This document shows, piece by piece, positions 29,945 to 38,699 of a stretch of 64,000 bases of DNA. A program made the position numbers and the translations under genes. The stretch is from Cellvibrionaceae bacterium (lineage in GTDB: Bacteria; Pseudomonadota; Gammaproteobacteria; Pseudomonadales; Cellvibrionaceae). The stretch spans positions 778,402 through 842,401 of the forward strand of contig JANPZW010000008.1 of NCBI GenBank assembly GCA_024707385.1, given 5' to 3'. The first letter of the stretch is position 1. The number at the start of each line of letters is the position of its first letter. Under the pieces are notes generated by a model that saw only the letters and a list, made by a program, of their open reading frames with translations, was not told where the DNA came from and searched no databases.

Positions 29945-31294
29945 TTAAGAGCGACCTTTTCCACTGGGCAGGGAAGGGTTTACAGCGGCGGCAGCGCCGC
30001 GGTCGAACACAAGCGTCACCTGCAGGCCCCCCAAGTCAGACGATGAGCCCAACACCAGCTGAGCGTGGTGCCGCTCGGCTATATGACTGACGATGGCCAG
30101 ACCGAGGCCCGCGCCGGGCAACTGGCGATTGGTATCCGTATTCGGGCGGTAGAACCGCTGCAGCACCAACTGCCGGTTTTGCTCGGCAATCCCGGGGCCG
30201 CTGTCTTCGACAATCAACGTCGGGTGCTGGTCGCGCCGCCCGACTGTCACCCGCACTGTGCCTCCAGTGGGAGAGTATTTGATGGCGTTGCCCACCAGAT
30301 TGCGCAACAACGTCTTTAACCCGAACAGACTGCCCTGTAGCAGGACCGGCTCGGCAAACAGTTCCAGCACCTGATTGCGTGCCTGGGCGAGCTCGAAGGA
30401 CTCCGCCAGCACGTCCTGTGCAACCTGCTCCAGATCGACTGTCTCCGTTTGCTGCAACCCTGTGTCTGGGCTGCTGCGATATAAATCCAGTAATTGCTCA
30501 ACCAGCCGCGCCAACTGGTCGGCGGCGTGCCGGACCGCCTGCAGCTCAGTATGGTGCCCGGCGAGGTTGGCTTCGAGATTGTGAAGGTGGACCTTCAGAA
30601 TACTCACCGGCGTGCGCAGCTCATGGGCGGCGTCGGCGACGAAATGTTTTTCCCGTTCAAACGCCTGGCGCAGGCGCACCAGCAATTCATCCACTGCCTG
30701 GACGACCGGCACGAGTTCCGTGGGCAGAGGGCCTTCCTGATGCAGTGGTGAAAGGTCCGCAGGCTGTTTTTTCTGCAACTGCGCGGACAGCGCCTTGAGC
30801 GGGTGCAAGCCCACTCCGATGATTATCCAGATCAGCAGTCCCGCCACTGGAATGCTGATCAGAATCGGCGTGATGGTATGCAAAACCACGGATTCAGCGA
30901 TGTGATCGCGCTGATGCTCGGGTTCCGCCACCCATACCCAGGTGTCGCTGTCGCGTTCGTAGTGGGTGTAGGTGCGCCAGCGGATGCGATTGAAATTGCG
31001 CTCGGCGAAACCCGCCTGCAAGTCGACGACTTGCTCTGGCGCGTTGTGAGAACGCTCGCGCAGCTCGCCGTTCTGAATCACTTGGTAAGCGATAGCGGTC
31101 TGATCGAATTCGCCGAGATGGGAGATGCGCGTGGAATGCACCGCGAGCAGTTTCGCCATGTCGCGCAGCTGTTCATCGAGAATCGTCTGGGCGGTATGCA
31201 GGCCATTGTCATAGCCCTTCAGCACCGCGACGAAATTGAGCAAGGTGAAGGCGGACAGCACCACTCCCACGAGGAATGCGCGGATCGAGGTCAT
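29945..31294 (-). CDS. Two-component sensor histidine kinase (QseC/PmrB-like)
   Basis: A 449-residue membrane kinase: TM1 at about 7-25, periplasmic sensor to about 140 (containing several Arg/His/Glu), TM2 (ITPILISIPVAGLLIWIIIGVGL), HAMP, H-box DAAHELRTPVSILKVHL, N-box LLRNLVGNAIKYSPTGG, and G-boxes DSGPGIAEQNRQ and GAGLGLAIV. ATG overlaps the regulator stop (ATGA). Placed between ApbE/RR and cupredoxin/FTR1, it probably controls this operon. The signal may be iron, copper or redox state (inference). Confidence 0.94.
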   Translation of the reverse strand: MTSIRAFLVGVVLSAFTLLNFVAVLKGYDNGLHTAQTILDEQLRDMAKLLAVHSTRISHLGEFDQTAIAYQVIQNGELRERSHNAPEQVVDLQAGFAERNFNRIRWRTYTHYERDSDTWVWVAEPEHQRDHIAESVVLHTITPILISIPVAGLLIWIIIGVGLHPLKALSAQLQKKQPADLSPLHQEGPLPTELVPVVQAVDELLVRLRQAFEREKHFVADAAHELRTPVSILKVHLHNLEANLAGHHTELQAVRHAADQLARLVEQLLDLYRSSPDTGLQQTETVDLEQVAQDVLAESFELAQARNQVLELFAEPVLLQGSLFGLKTLLRNLVGNAIKYSPTGGTVRVTVGRRDQHPTLIVEDSGPGIAEQNRQLVLQRFYRPNTDTNRQLPGAGLGLAIVSHIAERHHAQLVLGSSSDLGGLQVTLVFDRGAAAAVNPSLPSGKGRS

Positions 31295-31958
31295 GAGGCG
31301 GCGCTTTTCTGCACTGTATAGCCGACGCCGCGCACGGTTTTAATAAAATCCGTCCCGAGTTTTTGCGCAGGTTATGAATGTGCACTTCCAAGGTGTTGCT
31401 GGCGACTTCCTCGTCCCAGCTGTAAAGCCGCGACTCCAAGGTACTGCGAGTCTGCACTTTGCCGGCGTTCTCCATCAGCGTTTTCAGCAGCATAAATTCG
31501 CGCCGCGACAATTCCAGGTTCTCTTCGCCAAGTTTGACCAGATGGTGCTGCGGGTGAAGCGTGACCCTGCCGATGGTGATCCGCGAGTCGCTGACGCCGG
31601 TGAGGCGGCGTTCGATCACCCGCAGTCGGGCGGTGAGTTCGGCCATGTCGAAAGGCTTGGGAAGATAGTCATCGGCGCCGGATTCCAAGCCCTTAACTTT
31701 GTCTTCCACCTGGTCGCGCGCAGTAAGGATCAGGATCGGCATATGAGCCTGCAGTTTGCGCAACCGCTGCAGCACCTGCAGGCCGTCCATATCCGGCAGG
31801 CCGAGATCCAGTACCACCATATCCGGCGCGGCGGTTTTCACCGTTTCGAGACCATGCTGACCGGATGCCACATGATTCACCGTAAAGCCTTGTTTGGTGA
31901 GCGCCACTTTGAGTCCCTGGGCGAGGGCGGCGTTGTCTTCAATGAGGAGAATATGCAT
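31291..31958 (-). CDS. OmpR/PhoB-family response regulator (one frameshift near C-terminus)
   Basis: Receiver: LLIEDNAALAQGL, phospho-Asp in MVVLDLGLPDMDG, Lys in DDYLPKPFDM. The winged-helix domain ends with SNTLEVHIHNLRK. The T5 run at 31360-31364 (A5 on the coding strand) needs one more base, giving RKKLGTDFIKTVRGVGYTVQ and a stop that overlaps the kinase start. The restored length is about 222 residues. Uncorrected, the frame runs 27 codons into the kinase gene. It lies 11 bases after ApbE. Confidence 0.93.
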
Positions 31959-31969
31959 AGACGCTCGCG

Positions 31970-32933
31970 TCAGTCCCTTTGAATCCAGAAGGGAAAACCC
32001 TGGTCGGAGAGAAAATGTTCAGCATCCGCGCCCTGTAGCATGGCGAAAGTCGCGAGCATGCCGGCGAGGGTGCAACTCGATGCCATTACCGTGACCGTAT
32101 GCGGCGCCCCGCGCACGGGCCAGCCCGTTTGCGGATCCAGAATGTGACTCAGGCGTTCACCCCGGTAGAGCAGGAAGCGATGGGTGTCGCCACTGGTGGC
32201 AATGCCGCCCCGGTAGAGCGGGATCACTTCTTCCGCTGCGAAATCATGGACCTGCGCGCTGGTCTTTTCCAGTCCGATACTCCAGGGAATATTGTTGGCG
32301 CGGGGACCTGAACACGCGATGTCGCCGCCGTAATTCACCAGCACCTTGCAGGATGCCGACATGGCATTGCTTAACACGGGCATGGCATTACTTAACAGAT
32401 GCACCGTGCGATCCACCGCATACTCCTTGCCTATGCCGCCGAGGTCGATCTCCGCTCCGGCGGGCAATGTCAGGTGGGGGGCGCTGCCAGCGGCATTTCC
32501 GCCAGCCGACCTTCGCGAGTATTGCCGCCAGTTGTGCCAGATCCGGGGTAAATTCCTCGCCGCGAAACTTCCAGACGTTGCGCAGAGGGCCGGAGGAAAT
32601 ATCGAATTTGCCTTCTGAGAGATGAAAACACCGGTCCGCGTAATCCAGCAGATCGGCCGTTTCGCCGTCCACCTCCACCGGCTCGCCAGCACTCGCATGA
32701 ATGCCGGCAATGATGTTGTCGCTGCGATAGCGGCTGAATTTCTGCTCGATGCGCCAAGCCTCCGCCGCGGCGATATTCACCAGAGTGGTCGCCGCCTCTC
32801 TATCGAGTTCACGACATTCCAGCAGTACTTCACAAGGGCTCGCCATCGCCTGAAAACGGCCGATCCAGAGCTGGTTGTCTTTGCGCTCGACTATCAAAGA
32901 GTGGCTTTTGCTGTCCGTGGTGGCAGGCGGCAT
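31970..32933 (-). CDS. apbE: FAD:protein FMN transferase ApbE (one frameshift)
   Basis: ApbE covalently attaches FMN to Thr/Ser of exported proteins. Seen: FQAMASPCEVLLE, FSRYRSDNIIAGI, GKFDISSGPLRNVW, then IDLGGIGKEYAVDR, VNYGGDIACSG, GGIATSGDTHRF, LSHILDPQTGWPV and a VTVMASSCTLAGMLAT end. All are hallmark ApbE motifs with the metal- and FAD-binding residues. The frame changes at G6 32476-32481; removing one gives RPHLTLPAGAEIDLGG. Restored length about 320. A duplicated heptapeptide (LLSNAMP/VLSNAMS) follows the EYAVDR motif and is unusual. No lipobox or clear signal peptide is seen from ATG 32933. The flavinylation target is not obvious nearby. Confidence 0.92.
32357..32398. repeat. Imperfect 21-bp tandem duplication inside apbE
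   Basis: Two 21-base units (32357-32377 and 32378-32398) match at 17 positions and encode LLSNAMP and VLSNAMS in frame on the minus strand. The extra residues lie just after the conserved GGIGKEYAVDR segment. Confidence 0.8.
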
Positions 32934-33012
32934 AGGCGAAGTCCTGGGCGGTTTTGCATCGCGGTTTATTCGCCGGTGCATTTCCCCACAAGCGCGGCGC
33001 GGGGCGCCGAAC

Positions 33013-34392
33013 TCAGAAGGAATACCCGATGGTAAACAGCAAAGCGGTGGTGTCAGGATACAGCTCTTGTTGCGCCAGCGCCCCAAAGCCTTTATCGCCT
33101 TTATTGGTTTGCAGATAGTACTCAAGCCGCAGACTCATCTCGTTGTCATCGGAGAGGCGGCGTCCATATTTCAAACCCACCGTGGTCGCGGTGAGTTCGC
33201 CCAGGCGATAGTCGGCAGTGGCGTTTTCCATGGATGCCAAGCCGGTGGTGTATTCACTCAAGGTGAGATAACGCTGGTAAAAATCCGCCTCCGATTGTAG
33301 GTAATAACGCAGGTGCGGCTCCCAATAACTCTTCTCCCGCTCCCAGCGATATTTCAGATCAAAAGTGTGGGAGGAGATACCCCAGTCATCGGTCATAAAC
33401 CGGTAGGAGCCATCCAATACATCTCCGTTCTGGAGCATATATTTGGTCTGCCAGTAGAGTGCGTGTTTGAGACGGGAATCCGGGCGGCTTTCATAGATAA
33501 AGATCGGCACACCATCCCCGTCCAGAGCGTTGGCGCCGTAGCGCTCGCCGGCCGTATCGTCGATGACGCTGAGGATCTTGTAGGGGTCGGTGAGATAACC
33601 GTCGGAGCTGCTGGCGGAATAATTAAATTGCATGATGGTGCGCTTGTTAATCACCTGAGTGACGCCGATCAGCAGATCCAGCACCGTTTTACTGTCGTCA
33701 CTTTCTCCGCGGCTGGCCGCATAGGCCGCATCGAATCCTTCCATTCCCGGCACCGCCTGACGCGAGAGCGCCAGAGGTTTGCCTCCCACCGGATCAATGC
33801 TGTCCGATGAGGCGGAGACGCCGAAATTCAATTGGGTATTTTTCAGATTGAAATAGCGCGACACATTGCCGCTCAGCCCAAAGGATTGGTAGTCGTACTC
33901 GTTGGAGCCATAAAGCGCGGTGGAGTAGGTCCAGTCCCGGTTGATCGGTGAACTCCACGCCAGCGACAGGGCGACACGGGTGTCGCGGAATGACGGGTCA
34001 AGCGTGTCGTCCCCGGCTTCAATGGTGTAAGCGCCGTTGCCGGACGGCTTGGTGTAGGTCAGCGCTTCGCCTGCGGGCGTTGCGCCGCTGGGTGAGGCTC
34101 CCGTGAGGGTATCCACCACCAACTTGGTGTTGAATGTCTTATCCCCGCCGAAGTAGCGAGTTGCGCTGATCACCGGCTCTATCGCTTGAACACGGCCATC
34201 ACTCTCACCGTAATAAAGCACCGCGGTATCGATGCGCCAGGTGCCGGGCTCACCTTCAGCATGCGCCGCAGGCCCGCCGAGTAATGCACAAGTGGCGGCA
34301 GCCAAGGCCATGCCCACGGATTTGCCGCGGGTTTTATCCGATTGCAGAGAAGACGCTGTAGCAACCGCGTCAACAGAATTGATCAGTTGCAT
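33013..34392 (-). CDS. DUF3570 outer-membrane barrel-like protein
   Basis: About 459 residues starting MQLINSVDAVA at 34392, with an internal export signal (GMALAAATCALLGGPAAHA). It continues in alternating beta strands (WRIDTAVLYYGESDGRVQ; YQSFGLSGNVSRYFNLKN) and ends with an aromatic residue (LFTIGYSF), as outer-membrane barrels do. DUF3570 proteins commonly sit with DUF4266 and ApbE genes. It overlaps the DUF4266 gene by ten bases, and apbE follows after 79 bases. Function not established; a porin or anchor for a redox protein is an inference. Confidence 0.87.
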   Translation of the reverse strand: MQLINSVDAVATASSLQSDKTRGKSVGMALAAATCALLGGPAAHAEGEPGTWRIDTAVLYYGESDGRVQAIEPVISATRYFGGDKTFNTKLVVDTLTGASPSGATPAGEALTYTKPSGNGAYTIEAGDDTLDPSFRDTRVALSLAWSSPINRDWTYSTALYGSNEYDYQSFGLSGNVSRYFNLKNTQLNFGVSASSDSIDPVGGKPLALSRQAVPGMEGFDAAYAASRGESDDSKTVLDLLIGVTQVINKRTIMQFNYSASSSDGYLTDPYKILSVIDDTAGERYGANALDGDGVPIFIYESRPDSRLKHALYWQTKYMLQNGDVLDGSYRFMTDDWGISSHTFDLKYRWEREKSYWEPHLRYYLQSEADFYQRYLTLSEYTTGLASMENATADYRLGELTATTVGLKYGRRLSDDNEMSLRLEYYLQTNKGDKGFGALAQQELYPDTTALLFTIGYSF

Positions 34393-34643
34393 CCGCAGCC
34401 GCCTCCACCGAAACCGCGACCGCCGCTGGTCGCTTCTTTGCTGAAATAAATATGGTCGTCCAGCCCGGCTTCCACCGCGTCCGGCACCAGCAGCATGCTG
34501 TCTTTGGCCAGCAGGCCGCGCTGATGCGGTTTCACCCCGAGATCGGAGCAGCCGGAAAGAAGTGCACATAAAAAAACGGCGGACCACAACAAGAAGTACC
34601 GCCGACGCTCAAGGGTGGGTGAGAGTAAATTTTCTGGATGCAT
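34383..34643 (-). CDS. DUF4266 small lipoprotein with Gly/Cys tail
   Basis: An 86-residue lipoprotein from ATG 34643: signal YFLLWSAVFLCALLSGC (lipobox LSGC), a short middle (VKPHQRGLLAKDSMLLV), then HIYFSKEATSGGRGFGGGG followed by CGCN at the end. The conserved SKEAtsGG and C-terminal CGC are typical of DUF4266. It overlaps DUF3570 and is first in the operon. The S/T-G-G segment loosely recalls an ApbE flavinylation motif (S/T-G-A-S/T) but does not match it, so flavin attachment here is speculation. Confidence 0.85.
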   Translation of the reverse strand: MHPENLLSPTLERRRYFLLWSAVFLCALLSGCSDLGVKPHQRGLLAKDSMLLVPDAVEAGLDDHIYFSKEATSGGRGFGGGGCGCN

Positions 34644-34691
34644 AAAATCCACGCTGAAGAAATTCGCCGCATGCTGGTCAGCACGCGGGCT

Positions 34692-34710
34692 CCGGTGGAG
34701 AAACCACCGG
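34692..34710. promoter_or_regulatory. Inverted repeat upstream of the DUF4266 operon
   Basis: CCGGTGG (34692-34698) and CCACCGG (34704-34710) form a symmetric 19-base element 49 bases upstream of the DUF4266 start and 38 bases beyond the BrkB stop. It lacks a T tract, so it could be an operator as well as a terminator stem. Confidence 0.35.
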
Positions 34711-34747
34711 ATTGAAATCAGCTTAGCGGGACATTCTTAAGACAGGC

Positions 34748-35711
34748 TTAAGGAGAGGTGTGCGGATTTTTGGCCGTGACTTCATCGTCGTCCGGGTCGT
34801 GTCGGCCACCGGGCGGAATTCGGGCGGTGGACACGGCGAATTCTGCCGGGCGTATTTCACAGCCGTAGCGGTCTGCGTAAATGCGTGTGAACTCGGCGCC
34901 ATATAATAGAATCATGCCACCGTAGGTCACCCACAGCATCACCAGCACTATGCTGCCCGCAGCGCCGTATGTGGAGGCGGGGGCACTGTTGGTGAAATAA
35001 AAGCCCAGGGCATATTTGGCAATCACGAAAAGAATTGCGGTGACAAACGCGCCCACCCATACGTCCTTCCAGCGCACCTCCGCATCTGGAAGCACCTTAA
35101 AAATAGCGGCAAACAGCGCCGTCACGGCAGCGAGTGAAACACTTAAATCTAGTAGGCGGAAAAGGATTTTGAATGCAGGAGAAAACTGTTCTGCTGTCCA
35201 GTTGCTCATATAAGTTAATGCGGCAGACAAAATCAAAGATATCAACAGTAAAAATCCAACGGTAAGCACCAAACCGAAAGAAAAAAATTCTGTCCATCAC
35301 CAGTTTAAAGAATTTGCGCCGGGGCTCTGGCTTGACCTCCCAAACGAGATCTAGCGTTTGTTGCAGCTGATAAAAAACGCCAGTCGCGCCGAATATCAGC
35401 GTGGCTATGCCCACCAGGGACGCTGCCGTAAATCCTTCCGCCTCCCAGGCGCGAGCCAGAATGCCTGCTACATCGCGTGCCGCTTCGGCTCCTATTACCC
35501 CCTGCATTTCCGCCGTCAATCGCGTGGTTACTTCCTCTTTGCCGAAAAAATATCCCACCAAATTGACGATAATGACCAGTAACCCGGGTAGTGAAAAAAT
35601 GGTGTAGTAGGAAATCACAGCGCTGTTGCGAAAGGGATCGCGCGACCACCAGCGCACCGTTGTTTCCTTGAACAATCCCGCAACGGTTTTGGTTTTCCGC
35701 AACGCTGTCAT
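34748..35711 (-). CDS. YihY/BrkB family inner-membrane protein (one frameshift)
   Basis: About 320 residues with six membrane helices. The N-terminal half has SAVISYYTIFSLPGLLVIIVNL and LQQTLDLVWEVKPEPRR; the C-terminal half has WKDVWVGAFVTAILFVIAKY, YFTNSAPASTYGAAGS and YGGMILLYGAEFTRIYA. These are typical of the family. The A7 run at 35281-35287 has one base too many; removing it gives DRIFSFGLVLTVGFLL. Often annotated as ribonuclease BN, but the nuclease link is not supported for this family. Transport role uncertain. Confidence 0.9.
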
Positions 35712-35936
35712 AAGGCTCTCTCTTTTTAGGTTATTTATTAAATTGGTAAGACCGGAAAGCGCATTCTTATCCCTAAAAACTTTGCAAAATCAGGGCCAGG
35801 CAAGATTGATGGGTGTTGGCTCCTCGGCGCACGTGTTGGCGCATTTAATGAATGTTTTGGAAGGCTGAGTAGCAATCCAAAGGTAGAATTTCTGATCTTG
35901 GCTTACACTTAAGAATGGGTTTTTATTCTGGATATT

Positions 35937-36170
35937 ATGCGGAGCAATTGGTCTGACTTTATGTTGATCTGGAAACTAAGTGATGTTTACTGGAAGCTAA
36001 TTGTGATCTCAATGGTGTGTCTGGTTGTGAGTGCCTGTTCAAATGATGAGACCAGGCCGGCAGGGGGGATACCCGAGGCGCAGCTGAAGGCTTTGGAAAA
36101 GGCCGGGGCTGTCGAGGACAAACTTAAGAAACAACACGAGGAGCTTCGTAAAGAGCTCGATGAGGGTTAG
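35937..36170 (+). CDS. Small hypothetical lipoprotein
   Basis: A 77-residue protein with hydrophobic stretch LIVISMVCLVVSAC, lipobox VSAC, then a charged helical tail (LKKQHEELRKELDEG). Starts at 35937 or 35961 are both possible. It lies two bases before the HD hydrolase, so the two are probably co-transcribed. Not recognised beyond being a lipoprotein. Confidence 0.6.
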   Translation: MRSNWSDFMLIWKLSDVYWKLIVISMVCLVVSACSNDETRPAGGIPEAQLKALEKAGAVEDKLKKQHEELRKELDEG

Positions 36171-36172
36171 GC

Positions 36173-36727
36173 ATGCAGTCAGGTCATGTCGATACTGGCA
36201 ATTCACTCGGAGCCCGTAATAAGGCAGCAGACCTTTCCTCGCGGGTAGAGCAGGCGCGCGCATTTGCCGTGCAGGCGCACGGCGGGCAGATGTACGGCGA
36301 CAAACCCTATGTATTTCATTTGGATCAAGTGGTGGACCTGCTGGAAAATTACGGCGAAGATGCCCAGGTCGTCGGCTACCTGCATGATGCCGTCGAGGAT
36401 ACTCCAGTGACAGTGGAGGAGGTGGCGCTAAAGTTTGGCCGCTTTATTGCCGACTGCGTCGATCTGGTTTCGGATAGCCCCGGCCCTGATCGTAAATCCC
36501 GCAAGGCAAAAACCTATGCGCGACTTGCTAAAGTGCAGGGCAAAAACGAACTCGCGCTTATAGTAAAAGCTGCGGATCGGCTCGCCAATGTGCGCAGTTG
36601 TGTAAGCGAAAACAACCGCAAGTTATTGGGTGTCTATAAGCAGGAGCAGCCAGTCTTTTTTCGCGCTGCTTATCGGCCAGGATTGTGTGAGGAGCTGTGG
36701 CAGGAGTTGCGCCAATTATTGGGCTGA
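36173..36727 (+). CDS. Stand-alone RelA/SpoT-type HD hydrolase (MESH1-like)
   Basis: A 184-residue HD-domain protein. It shows HGGQMYGDKPYVFHLDQVV, the HD motif GYLHDAVEDTPVT (HD plus ED) and KAADRLANVRSC, matching the hydrolase half of RelA/SpoT. No synthetase or TGS/ACT domain is present, so it resembles small alarmone hydrolases that remove the 3' pyrophosphate from (p)ppGpp. The real substrate is unproven. It follows the small lipoprotein by two bases. Confidence 0.85.
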   Translation: MQSGHVDTGNSLGARNKAADLSSRVEQARAFAVQAHGGQMYGDKPYVFHLDQVVDLLENYGEDAQVVGYLHDAVEDTPVTVEEVALKFGRFIADCVDLVSDSPGPDRKSRKAKTYARLAKVQGKNELALIVKAADRLANVRSCVSENNRKLLGVYKQEQPVFFRAAYRPGLCEELWQELRQLLG

Positions 36728-36867
36728 TCCTTTTCTTCTTACCTTTCATCTCGAACATTTCCGAAGTTACATTTTTCAAAGCTTTCGCCAGAGCAAATCA
36801 CGTTTCAGATTCGTCTTCGCCTGTTAGAATGCGGACCCTTGCGAGTCTAGCTAACAGGAGCATCAAT

Positions 36868-37467
36868 ATGAATAACCCCATGATGAAAATGGTCATACTG
36901 TCTTCGGCGTTTTGGATATCCAGCGCGTTTGCCGATTGGAGTCTTAAAAGTGAAGAATCCAGTCTGCATTTTGTTTCTATCAAAAAAGATTCGATCGGGG
37001 AAATTCACCACTTTCAAAAACTTGAAGGCAGCATAACGGAAGCCGGAGAATTCCTGTTTTCCATCAATCTGGCAGCAGTGGAAACCAATATTCCCATTCG
37101 TAACGAGCGTATGAATGAATTTCTTTTTGAGACCGTAAAATTCCCTGTCGCCACAGGTAAAGGCAAGCTGAATATGGCGGATATTCAAAAGCTGGGTGTT
37201 GGGGAAACAGCTTCTGTTAAGGTTCCGGTTGCGATCGAGCTGCATGGCAAAGCTGTCGTTAAAGATGTGACGTTCCAAGTGGCGAAGCTGAAGACGGATA
37301 AGCTTTGGGCTGTTACTCCGGTGCCATTTATACTCGATGCGGCGGATTTTGATCTGATGGCGGGTGTCGACAAATTGCGCGAGCTGGCCTTGCTGCCAAA
37401 CATTGCGCAGGCTGTTCCGGTGACGGCAAGTTTGACCTTTGTCCACTCAGGAAAAGCTAAGCAATAA
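36868..37467 (+). CDS. YceI family periplasmic protein
   Basis: A 199-residue exported protein. ATG 36868 has CAGGAG seven bases upstream and gives signal peptide MKMVILSSAFWISSAFA. The lipocalin-like YceI fold is suggested by SSLHFVSIKKDSIGEIHHF, SINLAAVETNIPIRNERMNEFLF and KDVTFQVAKL. YceI proteins bind isoprenoid-type lipids; the ligand here is unknown. A terminator follows. Confidence 0.88.
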   Translation: MNNPMMKMVILSSAFWISSAFADWSLKSEESSLHFVSIKKDSIGEIHHFQKLEGSITEAGEFLFSINLAAVETNIPIRNERMNEFLFETVKFPVATGKGKLNMADIQKLGVGETASVKVPVAIELHGKAVVKDVTFQVAKLKTDKLWAVTPVPFILDAADFDLMAGVDKLRELALLPNIAQAVPVTASLTFVHSGKAKQ

Positions 37468-37477
37468 AATTCCTCTG

Positions 37478-37504
37478 GAGCCGGTAAGTGATGCCGGCTC
37501 TTTT
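37478..37504 (+). terminator. Terminator after the YceI-family gene
   Basis: GAGCCGG (37478-37484) pairs with CCGGCTC (37494-37500), followed by TTTT. It lies 11 bases after the stop and touches the end of the convergent coiled-coil gene. Confidence 0.75.
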
Positions 37505-37937
37505 ACTGTTCCTGGTGAGCGATTGGCATTAATGTCGATCCAGGAGGTTCAGCGAGAATTTCCTGTCGCGCATCAATAAGTTCGCTCAATTTCTTTTCAG
37601 TGCGTTGAAGGCGCGCTGCTTTGGATTCCAATCCCATTTCCGCCAAGGCCAAACGCTGTTGGGCATGATCGACGGAGCTGGCGCTGACAGCATTTTGTTC
37701 GCGCCCATGCACATCCAGGGTTGTTTCATAGTCCGTTATCTTTTCCGCAACCAGGGCTTCGGCGTCCCGCACTTCTGCGGCAATCTCCGAGATTTGATGG
37801 CGAACCAGCTGAATTTTCTGTTCGATCTTTTGCAGGTCCGATTCTGCCGGCGGCACGGGTTCGCCCGAGGCAGAAACAATGGAAAAATTCATCCACATTA
37901 CAAGGCTGTACGTTAGGCAGTGACACAGGCGCATCAT
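37503..37937 (-). CDS. Hypothetical exported coiled-coil protein
   Basis: A 144-residue protein. The N-terminus (LCHCLTYSLVMWMNFSIVSASG) looks like a signal peptide. The rest is almost wholly heptad-like helix (QKIEQKIQLVRHQISEIAAEV; QQRLALAEMGLESKAARLQR). No family recognised. Coding preference and length support a real gene, but moderately. Confidence 0.55.
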   Translation of the reverse strand: MMRLCHCLTYSLVMWMNFSIVSASGEPVPPAESDLQKIEQKIQLVRHQISEIAAEVRDAEALVAEKITDYETTLDVHGREQNAVSASSVDHAQQRLALAEMGLESKAARLQRTEKKLSELIDARQEILAEPPGSTLMPIAHQEQ

Positions 37938-38101
37938 AAAAGTGACACGTGTTAACGGAGTGGGACCACCACAAGTCGCTGTGGCGAATTCAAGTGGAGC
38001 AGGGATCGGCGTGCAGGAGAGAGTTGGTTGAGCCGATTGGGCGAAATAACCGGCGCTATTTTAAAAAATTTTTATAACCGGTCCAAGTAAAATTTACGCG
38101 T

Positions 38102-38416
38102 TCACAAACAGTTGGCGGGGCGGGGCAGGCCGGCAATTTTGGCGGCCAGCTTGGGTGGGCTGCCAGGAAACAATGTCAGCAGATAGACTGATTTGCCTTT
38201 GTCTGCGCCGAGTTTGATCGACGTATATTTGACCAGCGGGCGCATCGCCGGGGAAAGATCAAATTCGGCGTAATATTCCCGAATTAAATTGATGATTTCC
38301 CAGTGGGCCGGCGTTAGCGAAATGCCTTCCTGTACGGCGATTTGTTGGGCGACCTCCGGGCTCCAATCATCCAGATTCTGCAGATAACCGTCCGCATCGG
38401 TAGCGTAGTGTGTCAC
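38102..38416 (-). CDS. tusE: TusE/DsrC family sulfur-relay protein
   Basis: A 104-residue DsrC-fold protein. It shows DADGYLQNLDDWSPEVAQ and LTPAHWEIINLIREYYAEF, and the conserved penultimate Cys in RPANCL. TusE accepts persulfide from TusBCD and passes it to MnmA for 2-thiolation of U34 in tRNA Lys/Glu/Gln. The second Cys of DsrC proper is absent, which fits TusE. It follows tusB by one base. Confidence 0.93.
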   Translation of the reverse strand: MTHYATDADGYLQNLDDWSPEVAQQIAVQEGISLTPAHWEIINLIREYYAEFDLSPAMRPLVKYTSIKLGADKGKSVYLLTLFPGSPPKLAAKIAGLPRPANCL

Positions 38417-38417
38417 G

Positions 38418-38690
38418 TCAAGACCAGGTTTTTACGGGGTGGAACTGACAGCTTATCTGCACCATGCCATCGCTATCGAGAGTCTGCAGCCAATCTGGCG
38501 CTGCCAGCCCGCGCGTTTTCATGTGTTCCAGCAGGGCAAAAACGCTTAATCCGGAAAATGCCGGTTGCTCCTTTTGGATGGCGTATACCGCGTCTGCCAA
38601 CAGCAGCAGCGCGTCGCCCGGCTGTGCAATTGCCAGGCATTCCCGTAAAGCAGAGTTTTGGAAGGGTGAGGCGGACACTATGTGCAACAT
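38418..38690 (-). CDS. tusB: Sulfur-relay protein TusB/DsrH
   Basis: A 90-residue protein with MLHIVSASPFQNSALRECL, PGDALLLLADAVYA, LSVFALLEHMKTRGL and the end VQISCQFHPVKTWS, matching TusB. It forms the TusBCD hexamer. Located between tusC and tusE. Confidence 0.9.
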   Translation of the reverse strand: MLHIVSASPFQNSALRECLAIAQPGDALLLLADAVYAIQKEQPAFSGLSVFALLEHMKTRGLAAPDWLQTLDSDGMVQISCQFHPVKTWS

Positions 38691-38699
38691 GGGTTTCGC

